The notes: generated by a model from the letters alone, not told the origin. Numbered from the stretch's first letter, positions 1 through 11,301 are shown. The stretch is DNA of 26,560 bases from Chara braunii (GCA_003427395.1 BFEA01000034.1:1061776-1088335); one strand, 5' to 3'. Translations and numbers: made by a program.

Positions 1-408
1 GAGCGACCGGAAATGACGGTCTCTAGTTGTGCTCAGTGCACCCATCCATCTTGCTGTCTTTGGGGGTTACTCTTAAAATCTAGTGCGTCCAGAATCAGGG
101 GTACCCTGAGTTCTCATAATTCCCGCAGCCCGGTCATCCCAAAGCACTGTCAAAACGCGGACTTAACCCTGAGCCTAAACCCCTAAACTGTCGTTTTCAG
201 GCGGCGCACTACTTGTGGCCGCCTGACACCGTGTCGGGTGATTCAGCCAACGGGAAAAGTTACCTGTTTGGATAAACTACGAAGGTGAACTATAGTAACT
301 AGAGGTGCATCCTTTCACTGTGAAGTGTCATTGTTAATAAGAGTCTCAAAATTGAAGAAAAAAAGCAAAAAAAAACATCAGATTGTTTTTTTTCTTATCC
401 CTGTTTTT

Positions 409-540
409 CCATGTAAAACCGAATTTGGGCTCAGAGGAAACTCAAGGGTCTGATCGAGGTTGGGTCCCACCTTTCCATTGAAAACCGGATTTGGGCCTAT
501 AGAAAACCCGAGGGTCTGCTCAAGGTTGGGTCATTAGATG
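409..540. repeat. Imperfect tandem duplication, 66-bp unit
   Basis: Two adjacent copies (409-474 and 475-540) both carry AAAACCGRATTTGGGC near the start and GGGTCTG followed by AAGGTTGGGTC or GAGGTTGGGTC near the end. The AAAACC words lie at 415 and 481, which gives the 66-bp period. The copies differ at several positions, so the duplication is not recent. No function is apparent. Confidence 0.75.
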
Positions 541-796
541 GTGACGATTATCGCATCGCATTGACAAACAAGCCTAAACCTAACGAATCGTGGAAGCAAT
601 GTTGTTGCCATGGGAATGAGGTGTGGCTTTCGTCACTTATCTCACGTTCTTTGAACGCTCTTCTTGAGGTGGAGAGATCTACCTGCAATATGTCCTCTGC
701 CCCCAGACTTTGCAGGTTGGGCCACTTGTCACCGTCAGAAAGTTGGAGTAGCGGTTATCTGGCTTGCCTATCTATCGGCTACCAGAGTGTGTTGTT

Positions 797-954
797 CCCT
801 ACAGTCTTCCCCCGAATACAACGTACGGTCATTATAGCTCCCTACAGTATTCCCCCGAATACAACGTACAGTCATTATAGCTGAATTTGGGGTATCTTAC
901 AGTCTAAATTCAACTATAATGACCGTACGTTATATTCGGGAGAAGACTGTAAGG
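797..954. repeat. 43-bp unit: two direct copies and one inverted copy (foldback)
   Basis: Copies at 797-839 and 840-882 are exactly adjacent and differ at only two positions. A third copy at 912-954 is in reverse complement and differs from the first at four positions by my count. The second and third copies can pair, and the pairing extends through GAATTT (883-888) and AAATTC (906-911), giving a stem of about 49 bp around a 17-base loop. It could be a MITE remnant or a source of small RNA; no target-site duplication was seen. Confidence 0.8.
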
Positions 955-1098
955 AGTACAAAATATCAATCTGCTCCCCTCAAATTTCGACATCCACAAA
1001 CCCCCTACAAGGTTCTGTGAATGTGGTTGTTGCAGTTGATGCCGAGATTGTTGTCAGGTTGACGTACAAGATGGGGAAGATACGTTGTCGAGCGCATC

Positions 1099-1128
1099 GG
1101 CTCTCGCCTTTTCACAAAGGCGAGAGCC
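1099..1128. other. Perfect 13-bp hairpin near the LTR 3' terminus
   Basis: Arms 1099-1111 (GGCTCTCGCCTTT) and 1116-1128 (AAAGGCGAGAGCC) are perfectly complementary with a 4-base loop. The structure sits 13 bases inside the LTR edge. The same position is a hairpin with two mismatches in LTR B (7699-7728) and a degraded one in LTR C (16826-16857). On the transcribed minus strand it falls at the extreme 3' end of U5, close to the primer-binding site. Confidence 0.8.
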
Positions 1129-4047
1129 CTCCTGGCCATGTCACGCAGGAGTTAAACATAACCAAAATCAAGAGACATCTTGGGACGATGCATGGACAAT
1201 TCCGCGAGCCACCAAGACGGACGAGGTTGCATCGCTCCTTTCGTCGCTCTAGCCGGGTGCGCCAGTTGTACTTCCCACGGTCCCCTACGACAGGATAGAT
1301 CCTTGCGGGGCATATTTTGCCTTCCCTAAGGGGTCGTCACCACCCTGAGGGTTGTATCCCTACCGAGCTATTGACCCACATACGAAAGCTTTTACATGCA
1401 ATAGCAAAGGTAAGTCAGTCGAGGGCGTTTGCTCGTTCGTTGGAGTATAGGTACGTTTGGTTAATGTCAAGTGGACCCGAACGTTGTCCGTCCCCTAGGG
1501 TGCTGATCTCCTAGGTACGAAACGAACATCGGTTGACTAGGACGGTCTCAACCAAACGTGAAACCCATAAAATAATCATAGTCCCTTTATAATTCTCTGA
1601 TCACAAAATAAATAAAATCAATACACTTTTATCAAATCTTACAAGATTGGATTTTGACTTGATAAGATGATCCGCCAAAGTTATTTTTCCCGGTCTATAT
1701 GACTGAAAAGACTATTATACCGTCGTTTCCGAGGCGGAGACTCAATATTGACGAGAGATTAGGAAGGACAACCTAACCTTTGATTCACGGTTGGGTATGT
1801 CGACACCTACTAAACCCTGCCAAGAATGACTTCTGCAAGTAAATTTCATTGCTACCATGCAGATCAACAAGTGATCTGCCTCCTGGCCGAAGTTTGAACT
1901 ATCGGTTCGACGACACCTCCGTATCATATGCAGTTTACTTGGATAAAAGTATTATCTAGCAAATAAAAATTTTGTTGGTCATTATCTAGCAAATAAAAAT
2001 TTTGTTGGTCGCTTTGTCCTCCTGAACAATAATTACTCTTTCCATTCCTTGAATGATGGAGTATCCATCTTCATCATAGGGATACCCAAAACAAAGCCGC
2101 AGTCATTATTACTGCGCAAAGAAAACAGTCTAATTCATTACTTACTTTTTTTTGCGAGCTTGAGCTTCTTCTCTCTCCAACGGTGGTACCTAAGATGACC
2201 ACCTGCAGGGATATAAATAACCCCCAGGTCACCCAGGATTCGACGAGGGCTGACCCACATTGCGTCGTCACACACCCATCTCTCTAGGAACTGGTCTGCA
2301 GATACTCCTTCCCCTCTCCCGAGTCTGAAGACCCGGATCTAAGAGGTTGGACCATCACCACCGAGTCGGCAAAGTACCACCCCCAACGAGTCAGGTTCAC
2401 TCCAAGTCGATAACAGGGCCGGGTCCGAAAGCATACGAACCCCGGTCTTTGATGCTTCCTAGAGAGAAAGGGCGATCAAAGCCAACGCGGACTGTCCATC
2501 TCGTTCTCCCGCACAACTTGGAAATTTAAACAAAAAAAGACAACAGAAGATGATGAGGGCTTAGAAAAAAGAAGTGCGCAGTCAAGATAGAAAGTGCCAA
2601 GCCTTAAGGAAAATTTAAATTTATTTATCTACATTTACAAGCTTTCTTCCATGGTACTTGTTGACAGTATTCATTTCAAAAAAATATAAATACATTTAGC
2701 ATGTAGGCAAGCGAAAGGTAGAAGCAGGACAATCCTTTCCTTTTCCTTCAATAGGCAAAATCAATCTCATTTTCAAACATCCCTTTTTACCTACCTGCAC
2801 AAAACGCAAAGCAAAACAAACAAGTTCAAAGGAAACCAGTGCATTCTTATATCCAAGTCAGATATTTCTATTCACATGCATAAGCCACACACTTCCTTTG
2901 CCTTTTCAATAAACATTCAATGAACAGGGTCAAGCGAGTGTGGGTTCACACAGGTGTGAAAGGAAATCTGAGTCAATCAACTGACTGACCTTGAGTGAAA
3001 TTTGATCGAGCCCACTCAAGAAAGTATGAGTAATATTTCAATCAAATTTGAAAAGACGATCATCGTTATAATTGAAAATATATAGCTCACAACTCCACAA
3101 CTTACCCCTATTCCACTGAATGATGCTCGTCTCTCTGTCTAAGTATTCGAGCAAGCAAAGGTCAGGTTCACTGAGAGGGCTCAAATGAGATAACCCTCCA
3201 GGTGGGTGTTCTCAGTAATAAGTCTCATGTGGTCCCAACAGTCCCAACGCCGCCCCGTCCTCCGAGGACAATCTCATCTCAGTCACCACGCCAGATCGTC
3301 AAATGTTCACTAGAACCTTCGTCCCAATCACAATTCCCTGCTCACTTGGTCCGAAATTGACTCTCAAGTGGTTCCGCACCGCCGTCACACCACCAAATGA
3401 TCCAAAAAGAAAAATAAACCTAGGTCGCAGTACTTGTCAAAAATAGAAGCACCTTCAGCGTCAATGCCACAAGCGCTAGCACCCTGACGACCCCACGAGC
3501 AAATGTCGTGCCGCCAAGATGTTACTACCGTAGCCTCCAAATATCGTCGGTAACACTACCAGCCTTGCCGCGCAATCTCGGCAACACCTCATTTTAAAAT
3601 GTTGCCGAATACACCATGTTCTGGTCAATACCGCCGTAAAGAAAAATCTCTCGTTGTGCCGCATATAAATTTTAGCAGCATCTTCCTTCAAAATCACCAC
3701 AACACAGCCTCCTCACTTAGTGCCATTTACTACCAAGCAGGCCGTCCCGCAACACCTCCCCATTGTGGGCCTATTGCCTCACGATCCGAGCTTGTTGCAG
3801 CCTTACAACTGCAACTCATATACACCAGCCACAACACAAGCATAAGGGTGGGTCAAGGAGCTCCCAACCTCTAGCTATAGCTGCCTTCACCACTCTTAAT
3901 CTCTTGCAGACCTCCACTTCTCCTCTAGCAGCAGTTCCCTTCCTCCTCCAGCAGCATCTCCCCACAGTAGCGGTGAACCAGTATTCACTCAAATGAATGT
4001 CCCAGCAGCACTGCCACATTTGTGAAGCTGTTGGGTAGTAGGCTGGC

Positions 4048-4054
4048 TTTTATG
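4048..4054 (-). promoter_or_regulatory. LTR A TATA-like box (degenerate)
   Basis: The minus strand reads CATAAAAGCC, at the position where LTR B has CTATAAAAGCC and LTR C TTATAAAAGCC. One substitution relative to B breaks the canonical TATA. It would mark the U3/R boundary of the LTR. Confidence 0.45.
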
Positions 4055-4223
4055 GTTGTTGGAGGTAGTTGCCTAACACTCCTTTTTCCCAGGCGAATTC
4101 ACAAGCTCAAGTTGAACCCTTGATCTGAGTCAAATCGATGGCTCAGTGTGGCTCAGCCTGGGCCTCGAACTCAGGCAGGCAGTTACTTTAAACTGTTTGT
4201 ACTTTATTTTTCTTTATTTTATA

Positions 4224-4255
4224 CCAACTATCTCGTAATTGCACGAGATAGTTGG
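4224..4255. other. Perfect 13-bp stem-loop in LTR A
   Basis: Arms 4224-4236 (CCAACTATCTCGT) and 4243-4255 (ACGAGATAGTTGG) pair perfectly around AATTGC. The matching part of LTR B (about 10772-10808) keeps only a partial stem. It lies just upstream of the TATA-like box on the minus strand. Confidence 0.7.
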
Positions 4256-4413
4256 CTTCCTATCATTTTTATAACTCTTTTTCTTTTTCATTTTCGGACT
4301 TTTCCTTGAATAGATACACCTCTTCAAATTTTGACGTACCCGACACATTTTCTAGTGCAGGTACGCCGTGTGCAAATTGAACTTAGCAAGTTTTAAGCAA
4401 TGGTTGTTCAGTC

Positions 4414-4461
4414 TGCACATGTTCTTGCCTGAGTGGTCACACTAAGGCTTGAACATGTGCA
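4414..4461. other. Inverted repeat TGCACATGTTC in LTRs A and B
   Basis: TGCACATGTTC (4414-4424) and its exact complement GAACATGTGCA (4451-4461) form an 11-bp stem that continues imperfectly inward for about ten more bases. LTR B carries the same arms (10964-11011). I did not find it in LTR C. It may be a protein-binding dyad in U3 or an RNA hairpin. Confidence 0.65.
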
Positions 4462-4516
4462 CCTAGGGCACAATCGCGGTTGTTTCTCTTTTTTTTTTCT
4501 ACTATAATTTGTAACC

Positions 4517-4555
4517 GAGGGGCAGCTTGTCGTTTGAAAACGAACGAGCACCCCT
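4517..4555. other. U3 hairpin shared by all three LTRs
   Basis: GAGGGG at 4517 pairs with CCCCTC ending at 4555, with AAACGAACGAGC on the right pairing imperfectly with AGCTTGTCGTTT on the left around a GAAA-type loop. Equivalents lie at 11076-11115 (LTR B, better paired) and about 20373-20408 (LTR C). Retention in a copy as diverged as C makes it more notable than a chance foldback. Confidence 0.65.
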
Positions 4556-4738
4556 CAGGCTCAGCAGGGTCTTCGTTCCCCTGCCCCACACGCCCGTACC
4601 AGGGTGCAAATGGCACCAGGTACAGGCGTCGTTTTGCAACCTATTCACTAGGTGAACGGCGCAGGCTATAGGAGCTGGACAACTGGCGACTTACCTGTTG
4701 GCCACTGAGTTGCTTCCCGCTGCCAGGTAAGATATTTG

Positions 4739-4742
<4 letters not shown>

Positions 4743-4788
<46 letters not shown>
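4743..4788. repeat. (CT)23 microsatellite in LTR A
   Basis: An uninterrupted CT dinucleotide run of 46 bases. It is in the same LTR position as the (CT)n run that precedes the assembly gap in LTR B, and lies at the breakpoint of the LTR A deletion. On the minus strand it is a (GA)n tract inside U3. Confidence 0.95.
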
Positions 4789-4793
<5 letters not shown>

Positions 4794-5052
4794 CTTACTA
4801 ATAGTAATATTAGTAGTAAGTACAGCGTCGGGGTGTATAGTTTCCTATTTCAGCGGTAGATGCATCCGATTTACCATCTTGTCAACAGAAAGGACGAGGC
4901 AAGCATCTAAACTAAAGTTCAAAAAAGTTTGTCTCTTGGTCATAGGCTAGTCTGAATAAGCTTTTGGCAACCGTTAGTCTCATCAAGTCCTTTAATTCAA
5001 CAAGAAAATCAGATACTGTCCGATGTTTAAAATCACCGGGCAGATACCCTTG

Positions 5053-5061
5053 TTAGGGTTT
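5053..5061 (-). promoter_or_regulatory. Telobox near the U3 start of LTR A
   Basis: The minus strand reads AAACCCTAA eleven bases inside the LTR terminus. Teloboxes are known plant promoter motifs and Polycomb-recruiting sites; a role here is inference. The same word is in LTR B, whereas LTR C has AAACCCTTA. Confidence 0.5.
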
Positions 5062-5228
5062 CTGCTCCGACAACATTCTCGGACCCCATTGAACGACGAC
5101 GCCATCGTTCACCATAAAAATTACAGAGTTAGGATTCTTATGAAATTTCCATATGAAAACAACGATTACAATACATAAGAATCAAAAACATTTGTCCAGA
5201 ACAAAGTCAGAACTTTTACCAACAACTT

Positions 5229-5545
5229 GGATTCAACCTCCAAAAACCTAAATATAACACAATAAAACTGGATTCAGCCTCCAAAAGTCGAAACATAAAT
5301 ACAACAAAACAGGATTCCGCCTCCAGAAACCTAAAACTTAATAGTTTATACTCATCAATTGAAATAGCACTAGATTCCGTCCCTTGGAAGCCTAAAAATA
5401 AAAACTTGGACCCAGATTGCACCCTTGGAAGCCTAAAATACAAAGGATCTTCATCAGAATGGTCCCAACATCATCCCACTGGCAGCCAACAATTTTCTCT
5501 CTCTAAATGGTTACCAGATTCCGCCCCTAGTAAGCCTAAAATCGA
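5229..5545. repeat. Degenerate minisatellite, about 41-42-bp unit
   Basis: Units start with GGATTC or AGATTC followed by RCCTCC and AARCCTAAA. The best copies start at 5229, 5270 and 5312; weaker, unevenly spaced copies begin near 5372, 5414 and 5515. The apparent minus-strand frame here, with recurring FRFLEAESSF-like words, is simply this repeat translated and is not taken as a gene. Confidence 0.7.
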
Positions 5546-6765
5546 CAACCTTTAGGTTGATATCACAATGTATCAGCCTGTCGGAAGTTGTTCAAACATA
5601 GTCTGAACGAACCATCAAGAGAGCAACCATTCATTCAAAAGTCATCGCCCAAGTTTTGATCCCATTCCAATCTTCAGAGAAAAAAAAAAACAACTCACAT
5701 AGCTATCATGTCCAATATTCATGAACTCTAGTGATATAAGTCGGGGAGTGGTGTAACCCTTTTCACAGGATAACATATCGACATCAAGCCCCGCTTAAGA
5801 TTCGAGTCTCACCACGTTTCCTCCGATTCCACCGTTGTGACTTCATCAATCCCCTCCCTATGGAGCTAGGCATCTCCACCCCACACAACCTAAGTTGGTT
5901 AGGTCTTGGCCATAGAGGTAAAGTGATCATGCTTGATATGAGATTAGGTAACCACTCCTTCTCTCGTACCCGGCAGTAATCACCTCCTCTATAAGCAGTA
6001 TCTCAATAAGGCCATAACACCTTCCTCCCTTTCAATGATAGTGTAGCCTCCCTTCCTTAAACCACATAGGATTCAGAAGATAACATCTCGCTATGGACCA
6101 GTAACACAGCTCCGACGCGAACCTCACTACCACCTACAGAGCTCACAATTAAATCAGAAAAATATCGTAACATGACAACGGACAAATAACCATTAAATTC
6201 AAGTCATCAATAATACAATTAATGACAATGTATAACAAATGTTCTCACATGGAACTTCATAATGGTCAAATTCAAGCATTCCTTTATCATAATAAAAATT
6301 CATCTATATCACACAAAATTATCAAATATTAATGATATGAGTTCGTCTTAGTAACCAAAACCGAGTCAACCCATAGTTGATGTCACGTAAGAGCTCACTC
6401 GACGTCTACTTCATTGTATCAACAAAATTAAAATTAGCACTAATGTAAATTCAATTAGTATATAAAAATATATTAAAACAAAGTCAAGTTCCCCATTTTT
6501 TGTCTGCCTCCCAATACTAAGAGCTAGAAGTTGTATGTCATAGACCAGGATAACCGAGGTATTCATATGATAAAATATTATTCTATAATTTTTTAACAAC
6601 GTCTAAAAGTACCCCGAAATCAAGTACTGATGACCAACCGAGGTATGGAGACGAAATTTGAGATTTCCTTTAATGCTTCAATTTCCCCCACATGCAATCA
6701 AAAATCACATCTCTAATAAATTTGTTTTCTTTTGAATAGGGAAAACCAACACATAATTCCAATCT

Positions 6766-7122
6766 TTAGACTCCACATTCTCGCCTACTTACAATTCTCT
6801 TTTTAATATCGTAGTCAAAGTGTCTGCAAAATCTTATTTTATGGCCCCATATACCACAATATGTACATTCCCAAAGTTTTTGATACCTAAGAATCTTGCC
6901 TGCCTTGACTCCGTGATTTGAGAATTCACTCTGGTTCAAATTCTCATCCGAAGCATTGTGAATGTTTTCCCCCAATTCGTGCTCACCTATAGCTTGCTTC
7001 CCTTTTTAACAAGTCCCTTGACCGCCTTGGGCCATATTACGTGCAACCCTTTCCGCTTTAGTAAGCTTACGAGGTCGCCCTAATTGGTCAAACTCACTAC
7101 CTAATTTTCTTTTACCCTTTTA
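6766..7122 (-). pseudogene. Broken frame with AT-hook-like and CCHC zinc-knuckle motifs
   Basis: The minus frame has a GRPRK motif (7066-7080) in a basic context and then a stop at 7006-7008. In the same frame after the stop it has an exact CX2CX4HX4C zinc knuckle (6826-6867, CTYCGIWGHKIRFC) followed by a basic tail and a stop at 6766. Zinc knuckles bind nucleic acid; the family options are a Gag nucleocapsid remnant or the C-terminal tail of a FAR1/MULE-type transposase-derived protein, where GRPRK-like and CCHC motifs occur together. I favour neither strongly. Strand and location fit the surrounding element. It is a relic: there is no ATG near the start and the frame is broken. Confidence 0.5.
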
Positions 7123-7665
7123 CACCCTATCTTAAGGGGATTTCAGGAACTTGGCTAGCATCAGTCTCTTGAATTCAAGCCGAGTCTCAGATGCTCAGGA
7201 AGGAAGTCTTATATCAGGGTTCAACCTTTCAGTAATAAAATTTGAAAAGCAAAGAAACTTTTGATGTTCATGCTAATTCATCCACATTGTCAAAATTTGA
7301 AATGCCTGCAAGAATTCGGTGACCTCGCTGCCTTCAAAGAGAGGACTCATATATGAAAATATTTCTTTCGTCATTATGGTGTCCTGCAAGAGGCAAAACA
7401 CTCGTTAATAAATAGGAAAAATAACTATAAAAGTTAATATGAAAAATATATAACCTTCAATTTTATCAATTCAATACTAGCGAGAACAACTTGAATTTTA
7501 ACTCGTTAATAAAAGAATCATTAGTATCACTCGCTTCTTCAAACAGAACAATGAGTGGTTAGATCATTCCAAGTTACAAACAACATTCAATCATATTTTC
7601 AAAGTGTTATTCAACAATATTATCTGAGTGTCGTTCCGCCAGAGACAAACAGTAAATAGTTGCTG

Positions 7666-7683
7666 TCCCCGGCAATGGCGCCC
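7666..7683 (-). promoter_or_regulatory. Primer-binding site complementary to tRNA-Asp
   Basis: The plus strand reads TCCCCGGCAATGGCGCCC, which matches the 3' end of plant cytosolic tRNA-Asp (TCCCCGGCAACGGCGCCA) at 16 of 18 positions. It lies two bases from the inner edge of LTR B, exactly where minus-strand DNA synthesis is primed. tRNA-Asp priming is common among plant Ty3/Gypsy elements, so it supports but does not prove a Gypsy ancestry. It also fixes the element's orientation. Confidence 0.9.
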
Positions 7684-10599
7684 CATGTCGAGCGCATCGG
7701 GTCCCGCCTTTTTGCAAAGGCGAGAGCCCTCCCGGCCATGTCACGCAGGAGTTAAACATAACCAAAATCAAGAGACAACTTATGACGATGGATGGACAAT
7801 CCTGCAAGTCGTCGAGATGGACGTCGTTGCATGACTCTTTTCGCCGCTCTAGCCGGGTGCGCCAGCTCTACTTGTCACGGTCCCCTACGACAGGATAGGT
7901 TCTCGCGGGGCAAAGGGGATGTCACCACCCTCAAGGGTGTATCCCTACCGAGGTACTTACCCACGTACGAAAGCTTTTATATGCAATAGTAGAGGTAGGT
8001 CAGCCAAGGATGTTTTCTCGTTCGCTGGAGTATAGGTACACTTGGTTAACGCCAAGTGGACCCGAATGTTGTACGTCCCATAGGGCGCTTGTCTCCTAGG
8101 TAGGAAACGAACGTCTGTCGACTAGGACGGTCTCAACCGAATGTGAAACCCATAAAATAATCCTAGTCCCTTTATAATTCTCTAATGACAAAATAAACAA
8201 AATCAATACACTTTTATCAAATCGCACAAAATTGGATTTTGACTTGATGATATGATCTGCCAAAGTTATTCTTCTCAGTCTATATGACTCAAAAGACCAT
8301 TATACCGCCACTTTCGAGGCGGAGACTCGATATTGACGAAAGATTAGGAAGGACAACTTAACCTTTGACTCATGGTTGGGTTTGTCGACAACTACTAAAC
8401 TCTTCCAAGAATGACTTCTACAAGTAAATTTCGCTGCTACCATGCAGATCAACAAGTGATCTGGCTCTTGGCCGAAGTTTGAACTCTCGGTTCGACCACA
8501 CCTCCGTAACATATGGAGTTTGCTTGAAGAAAAATGTTATCTTGTAAATAAACAATTTGTCCTCCTGAGCAATAATTACTCTTTCCATTCCTTGAATGAT
8601 GGAGTATTCATCTTCATCATAGGGATACCCACGTCAAAGTCGCAGTCATTATTACTGCGCAAAGAAAATAGTCAACTTCATTACTTACTTCTTCTTGCGA
8701 GTTTGAGCTTCTTCTGTCTCCAACTTTTAATTATAACGGTGGTACCTAAGGTGACCACCTGCAGGGATATAAATAACCCCCACGTCGCCCAGGATTCAAC
8801 GAGGGTTAACCCACATTGCGTCGTCACACACCCATCTCTCTAGGAGCTGGTCTGCGGATACTCCTTCCCCTCTCCCGAGTCCGAAGACCCGAATCTAAGA
8901 GGTTGGGCCGTCACCACCGAGTCAGCAAAGTACCACCCCCAACGAGTCGGGTCCACTCCAAGTCGATAACAAGGCCGGGTCCAAAGCATACGAACCCCCG
9001 CCTTAGATGCTTCGTAGAGAGAAAGGGCAATCAAACCCTACGCGGATTGTCCATCTCGTTCTCCCGCACAACTTGGGAATTTAAAGAAAAAAAACAATAG
9101 AAGATGATAAGGGCTTAGAAAAAAAAAGTGGGCAGTCAAGATACAAAGAATCAAGCCTTAAGGAAAATTCAAATTTGTTTATCTACATTTACAAGTTTTC
9201 TTTCATGGTACCTGTTGACATTATTCATTTCAAAATACAAGTACATTTAACATGCAGGCAAGCGAAAGGTAGAAGCAGGACAATCCTTCCCCTTTCCTTC
9301 AACAGGCAAAATGAACCTTTTTTTCAAACATCTCTTTTTACCTACCTTCATAGACCGCAAAGCAAAACAAACAAGTTCAAAGGAATCTAATACAGTCCCA
9401 CATCCAAGTCAGATATTTTCATTCACATGCATGAGTCACACATTTTCTTTGCCTTTTCAATGAACATTCAATGAACAGGGTCAAGCGAGTGTGGATTCAC
9501 ACATCTGTGAAGGGAAATCTGAGTCAATCAATTGACCGACCTTGAGTGAAATTTGATCCGGCCCACTCAACAAAATCTGAGTAATATTCCAATCAAATTT
9601 CAAAAGACGATCTTCGTTATAGTTGAAAATATACCGCTCACAACTCCACAACTTACGCCCGTTCCACTAAATGACGGTCCCCTCTCTCAACAAGTACTCG
9701 AGTAAGCAAAGGTCAGGTTCACTGAGAGGGCTCAAATGAGATAATCCTTCAGGTGGGTGTTCTAAGTAATAAGTCTCATGTGGTCCCAACAATCCCAACG
9801 ACACCCCGTCCTCCAAGGACAATCTCATCTCAGTCACCACGCCAAATCGTCAAATGTCCACTACAACCTTCGTCTCAATCACACTTCTTATCTCACTTAG
9901 TCCCAAATTGGGTCTCAAGTGGTTCCGCACCGCCGTCTCACCACCAAATGATAAAAAATAAAAATAAAAAAACGGGTCGCGGTGCTTGTCAAAAATAGTA
10001 GCACCTCCGACGTCAATGCCTCAAGCGCTAGCACCCCGGCGACCCCACGACCAAATGCTGTGTCGCCAAGATGTCACTGATGCAGCCTCCAAATATCGTC
10101 GCCAACACTATCAGCCTTGCCACAAAAACTCAGCAGCACCTCCCTTGAAAATGTTGCCGAATACACCATGTCATGATCACTACTACCGTAAAGCAAAATC
10201 TCCCTTTGCGCCGCATAGAAATTTTAGCAGCATCTTCCTTCAAAATCACCACGGCGCAGCCTCCTCACTTGGTGCTATTTACTACAAAGCAGGCCGTCGC
10301 GCAGCACCTCCCCGTCGTGGGTCTCTTGCCGCACGATCCGAGCTTGTTGCAGTCTTACGGCTGCAACTCACATACACCAGCCACAACACAAGCACAAGGG
10401 GGGGGCAAGGAGCTCCCAACCTCTAGCTATGGCTGCCTTCACCACTCTTAATCCCTTGCATACATCCACTTCTCCTCCAGCGGAAGTTCCCTTCCTCCTC
10501 CAGCAGCATCTCCCCAAAGTAGCGGCCAACCAGTATTCAATGAAATGAATGCCCCAGCAGTATTGCCACATTTGTGAGACTGCTGGGTAGGAGGCTGGC

Positions 10600-10606
10600 T
10601 TTTATA
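10600..10606 (-). promoter_or_regulatory. LTR B TATA box
   Basis: The minus strand reads CTATAAAAGCC, a canonical plant TATA box, about 2.2 kb inside the U3 end of the LTR. Transcription would start near 10570 and run toward the primer-binding site. LTR C keeps TTATAAAAGCC at the matching site, which supports a real promoter element. Confidence 0.6.
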
Positions 10607-11075
10607 GTTGCTAAAGGGAGCTGCCCAACACTCCTTTTTCCCAGGCAAATTCACGGGCTTAAGTCGACCCCTAGATCTGAGCCAAATCGATGGCTCATTA
10701 TGGCTCAACCTGGGCAACACACTTAGGCAGGACGTTACTTTAAACTGCTTGTATTTTATTTTTCTTTCTCTTATCTCATCTATCTTGCAATTTCATGAGA
10801 TAGTTGGCTTCCTGCCATTTTCATAACTTTTTTTCTTTTCTTTTTAAGACCGTTCTTTGAAGAGATACATCTCTTCAAGTTTGACGTACCCAACACATTT
10901 TCTAGTGCAGGTACGTCGTGTGCAAACTGAACTTGGCAAGTTTTAAGCAATGGTTGTTCAGTCTGCACATGTTCTGGCCTCAGTAGTCACACTCAGGCTT
11001 GAACATGTGCACTTAGGGCACAATCGTGGCCGCATTCACGATTTTTTTTTTTTTTTTTTACTATAATTTATAATT

Positions 11076-11115
11076 GAGGGGCAGCTCGTCGTTTAAAAAC
11101 GAACGAGCACCCCTC
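11076..11115. other. Conserved U3 hairpin, LTR B copy
   Basis: GAGGGGCAGCTCG on the left and CGAGCACCCCTC on the right pair with one or two small bulges around a loop containing TTTAAAAA. This is the best-paired of the three LTR copies (LTR A 4517-4555; LTR C about 20373-20408). Confidence 0.65.
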
Positions 11116-11301
11116 AGGCTCAGCAGGGTCTTCGTTCCCCTGCCTCACACGTTCGTATTCGGGTGCAAACGGCGTCAGGTATAGGCGTTGTTTTGCAGCC
11201 TATTCACTCGGTGAACGTCGCAGGCTATAGGAGCTGCACAATTGGAGACTTACCTGTTGGCCGTTGAGTTGCTCCCCGCTGCCAGGTAAGATATTTGTTT
11301 C

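Larger units (their letters stand above)
1..1085. other. Unrecognised left flank, no gene
   Basis: No frame here has convincing coding character; the predicted frames are short and low-complexity. The stretch contains two local repeat structures annotated separately (66-bp tandem duplication, 43-bp direct plus inverted repeat). It ends at the outer edge of LTR A. No five-base sequence here matches the flank at the other end of the element (12796 onward), so no target-site duplication identifies it as the insertion target. It may itself be an older, unrecognised repeat. Confidence 0.6.
1086..5072 (-). repeat. LTR A (3' LTR, internally deleted)
   Basis: It begins on the plus strand with TGTCGAGCGCATCGG and ends with CTCCGACA, giving the TG...CA ends expected of an LTR. 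It runs collinear with LTR B over nearly its whole length. Relative to B it lacks about 1 kb between the (CT)n tract at 4743-4788 and the segment resuming near 4900, where about 110 unrelated bases are found instead. The outer (left) edge is preceded by ACGT. No strong polypurine tract lies just outside 5072; the minus-strand sequence there (AATGGGGTCCGAGAATG) is only moderately purine-rich. Confidence 0.85.
5073..7685 (-). other. Internal region of the LARD-like element
   Basis: This 2.6-kb AT-rich region lies between the LTRs. Read on the minus strand from the LTR B side it contains: the primer-binding site; an AT-rich leader; a possible 3' splice site (TTGCCTCTTGCAG before about 7384) followed by a short open stretch; the broken AT-hook-like and zinc-knuckle frame; then about 1.2 kb (5550-6765) where I see nothing coding; and a degenerate minisatellite near LTR A. 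No retroviral enzyme motif was found. Confidence 0.75.

Noticed and set aside
2211-2219. Plus-strand TATAAATA in LTR A (also in LTR B near 8768)
   Set aside because: It lies on the strand opposite to the element's transcription and in R-U5; no downstream coding region supports a promoter.
5216-5443. Minus frame with repeated FRFLEAESSF-like words
   Set aside because: It is the 41-42-bp minisatellite translated.
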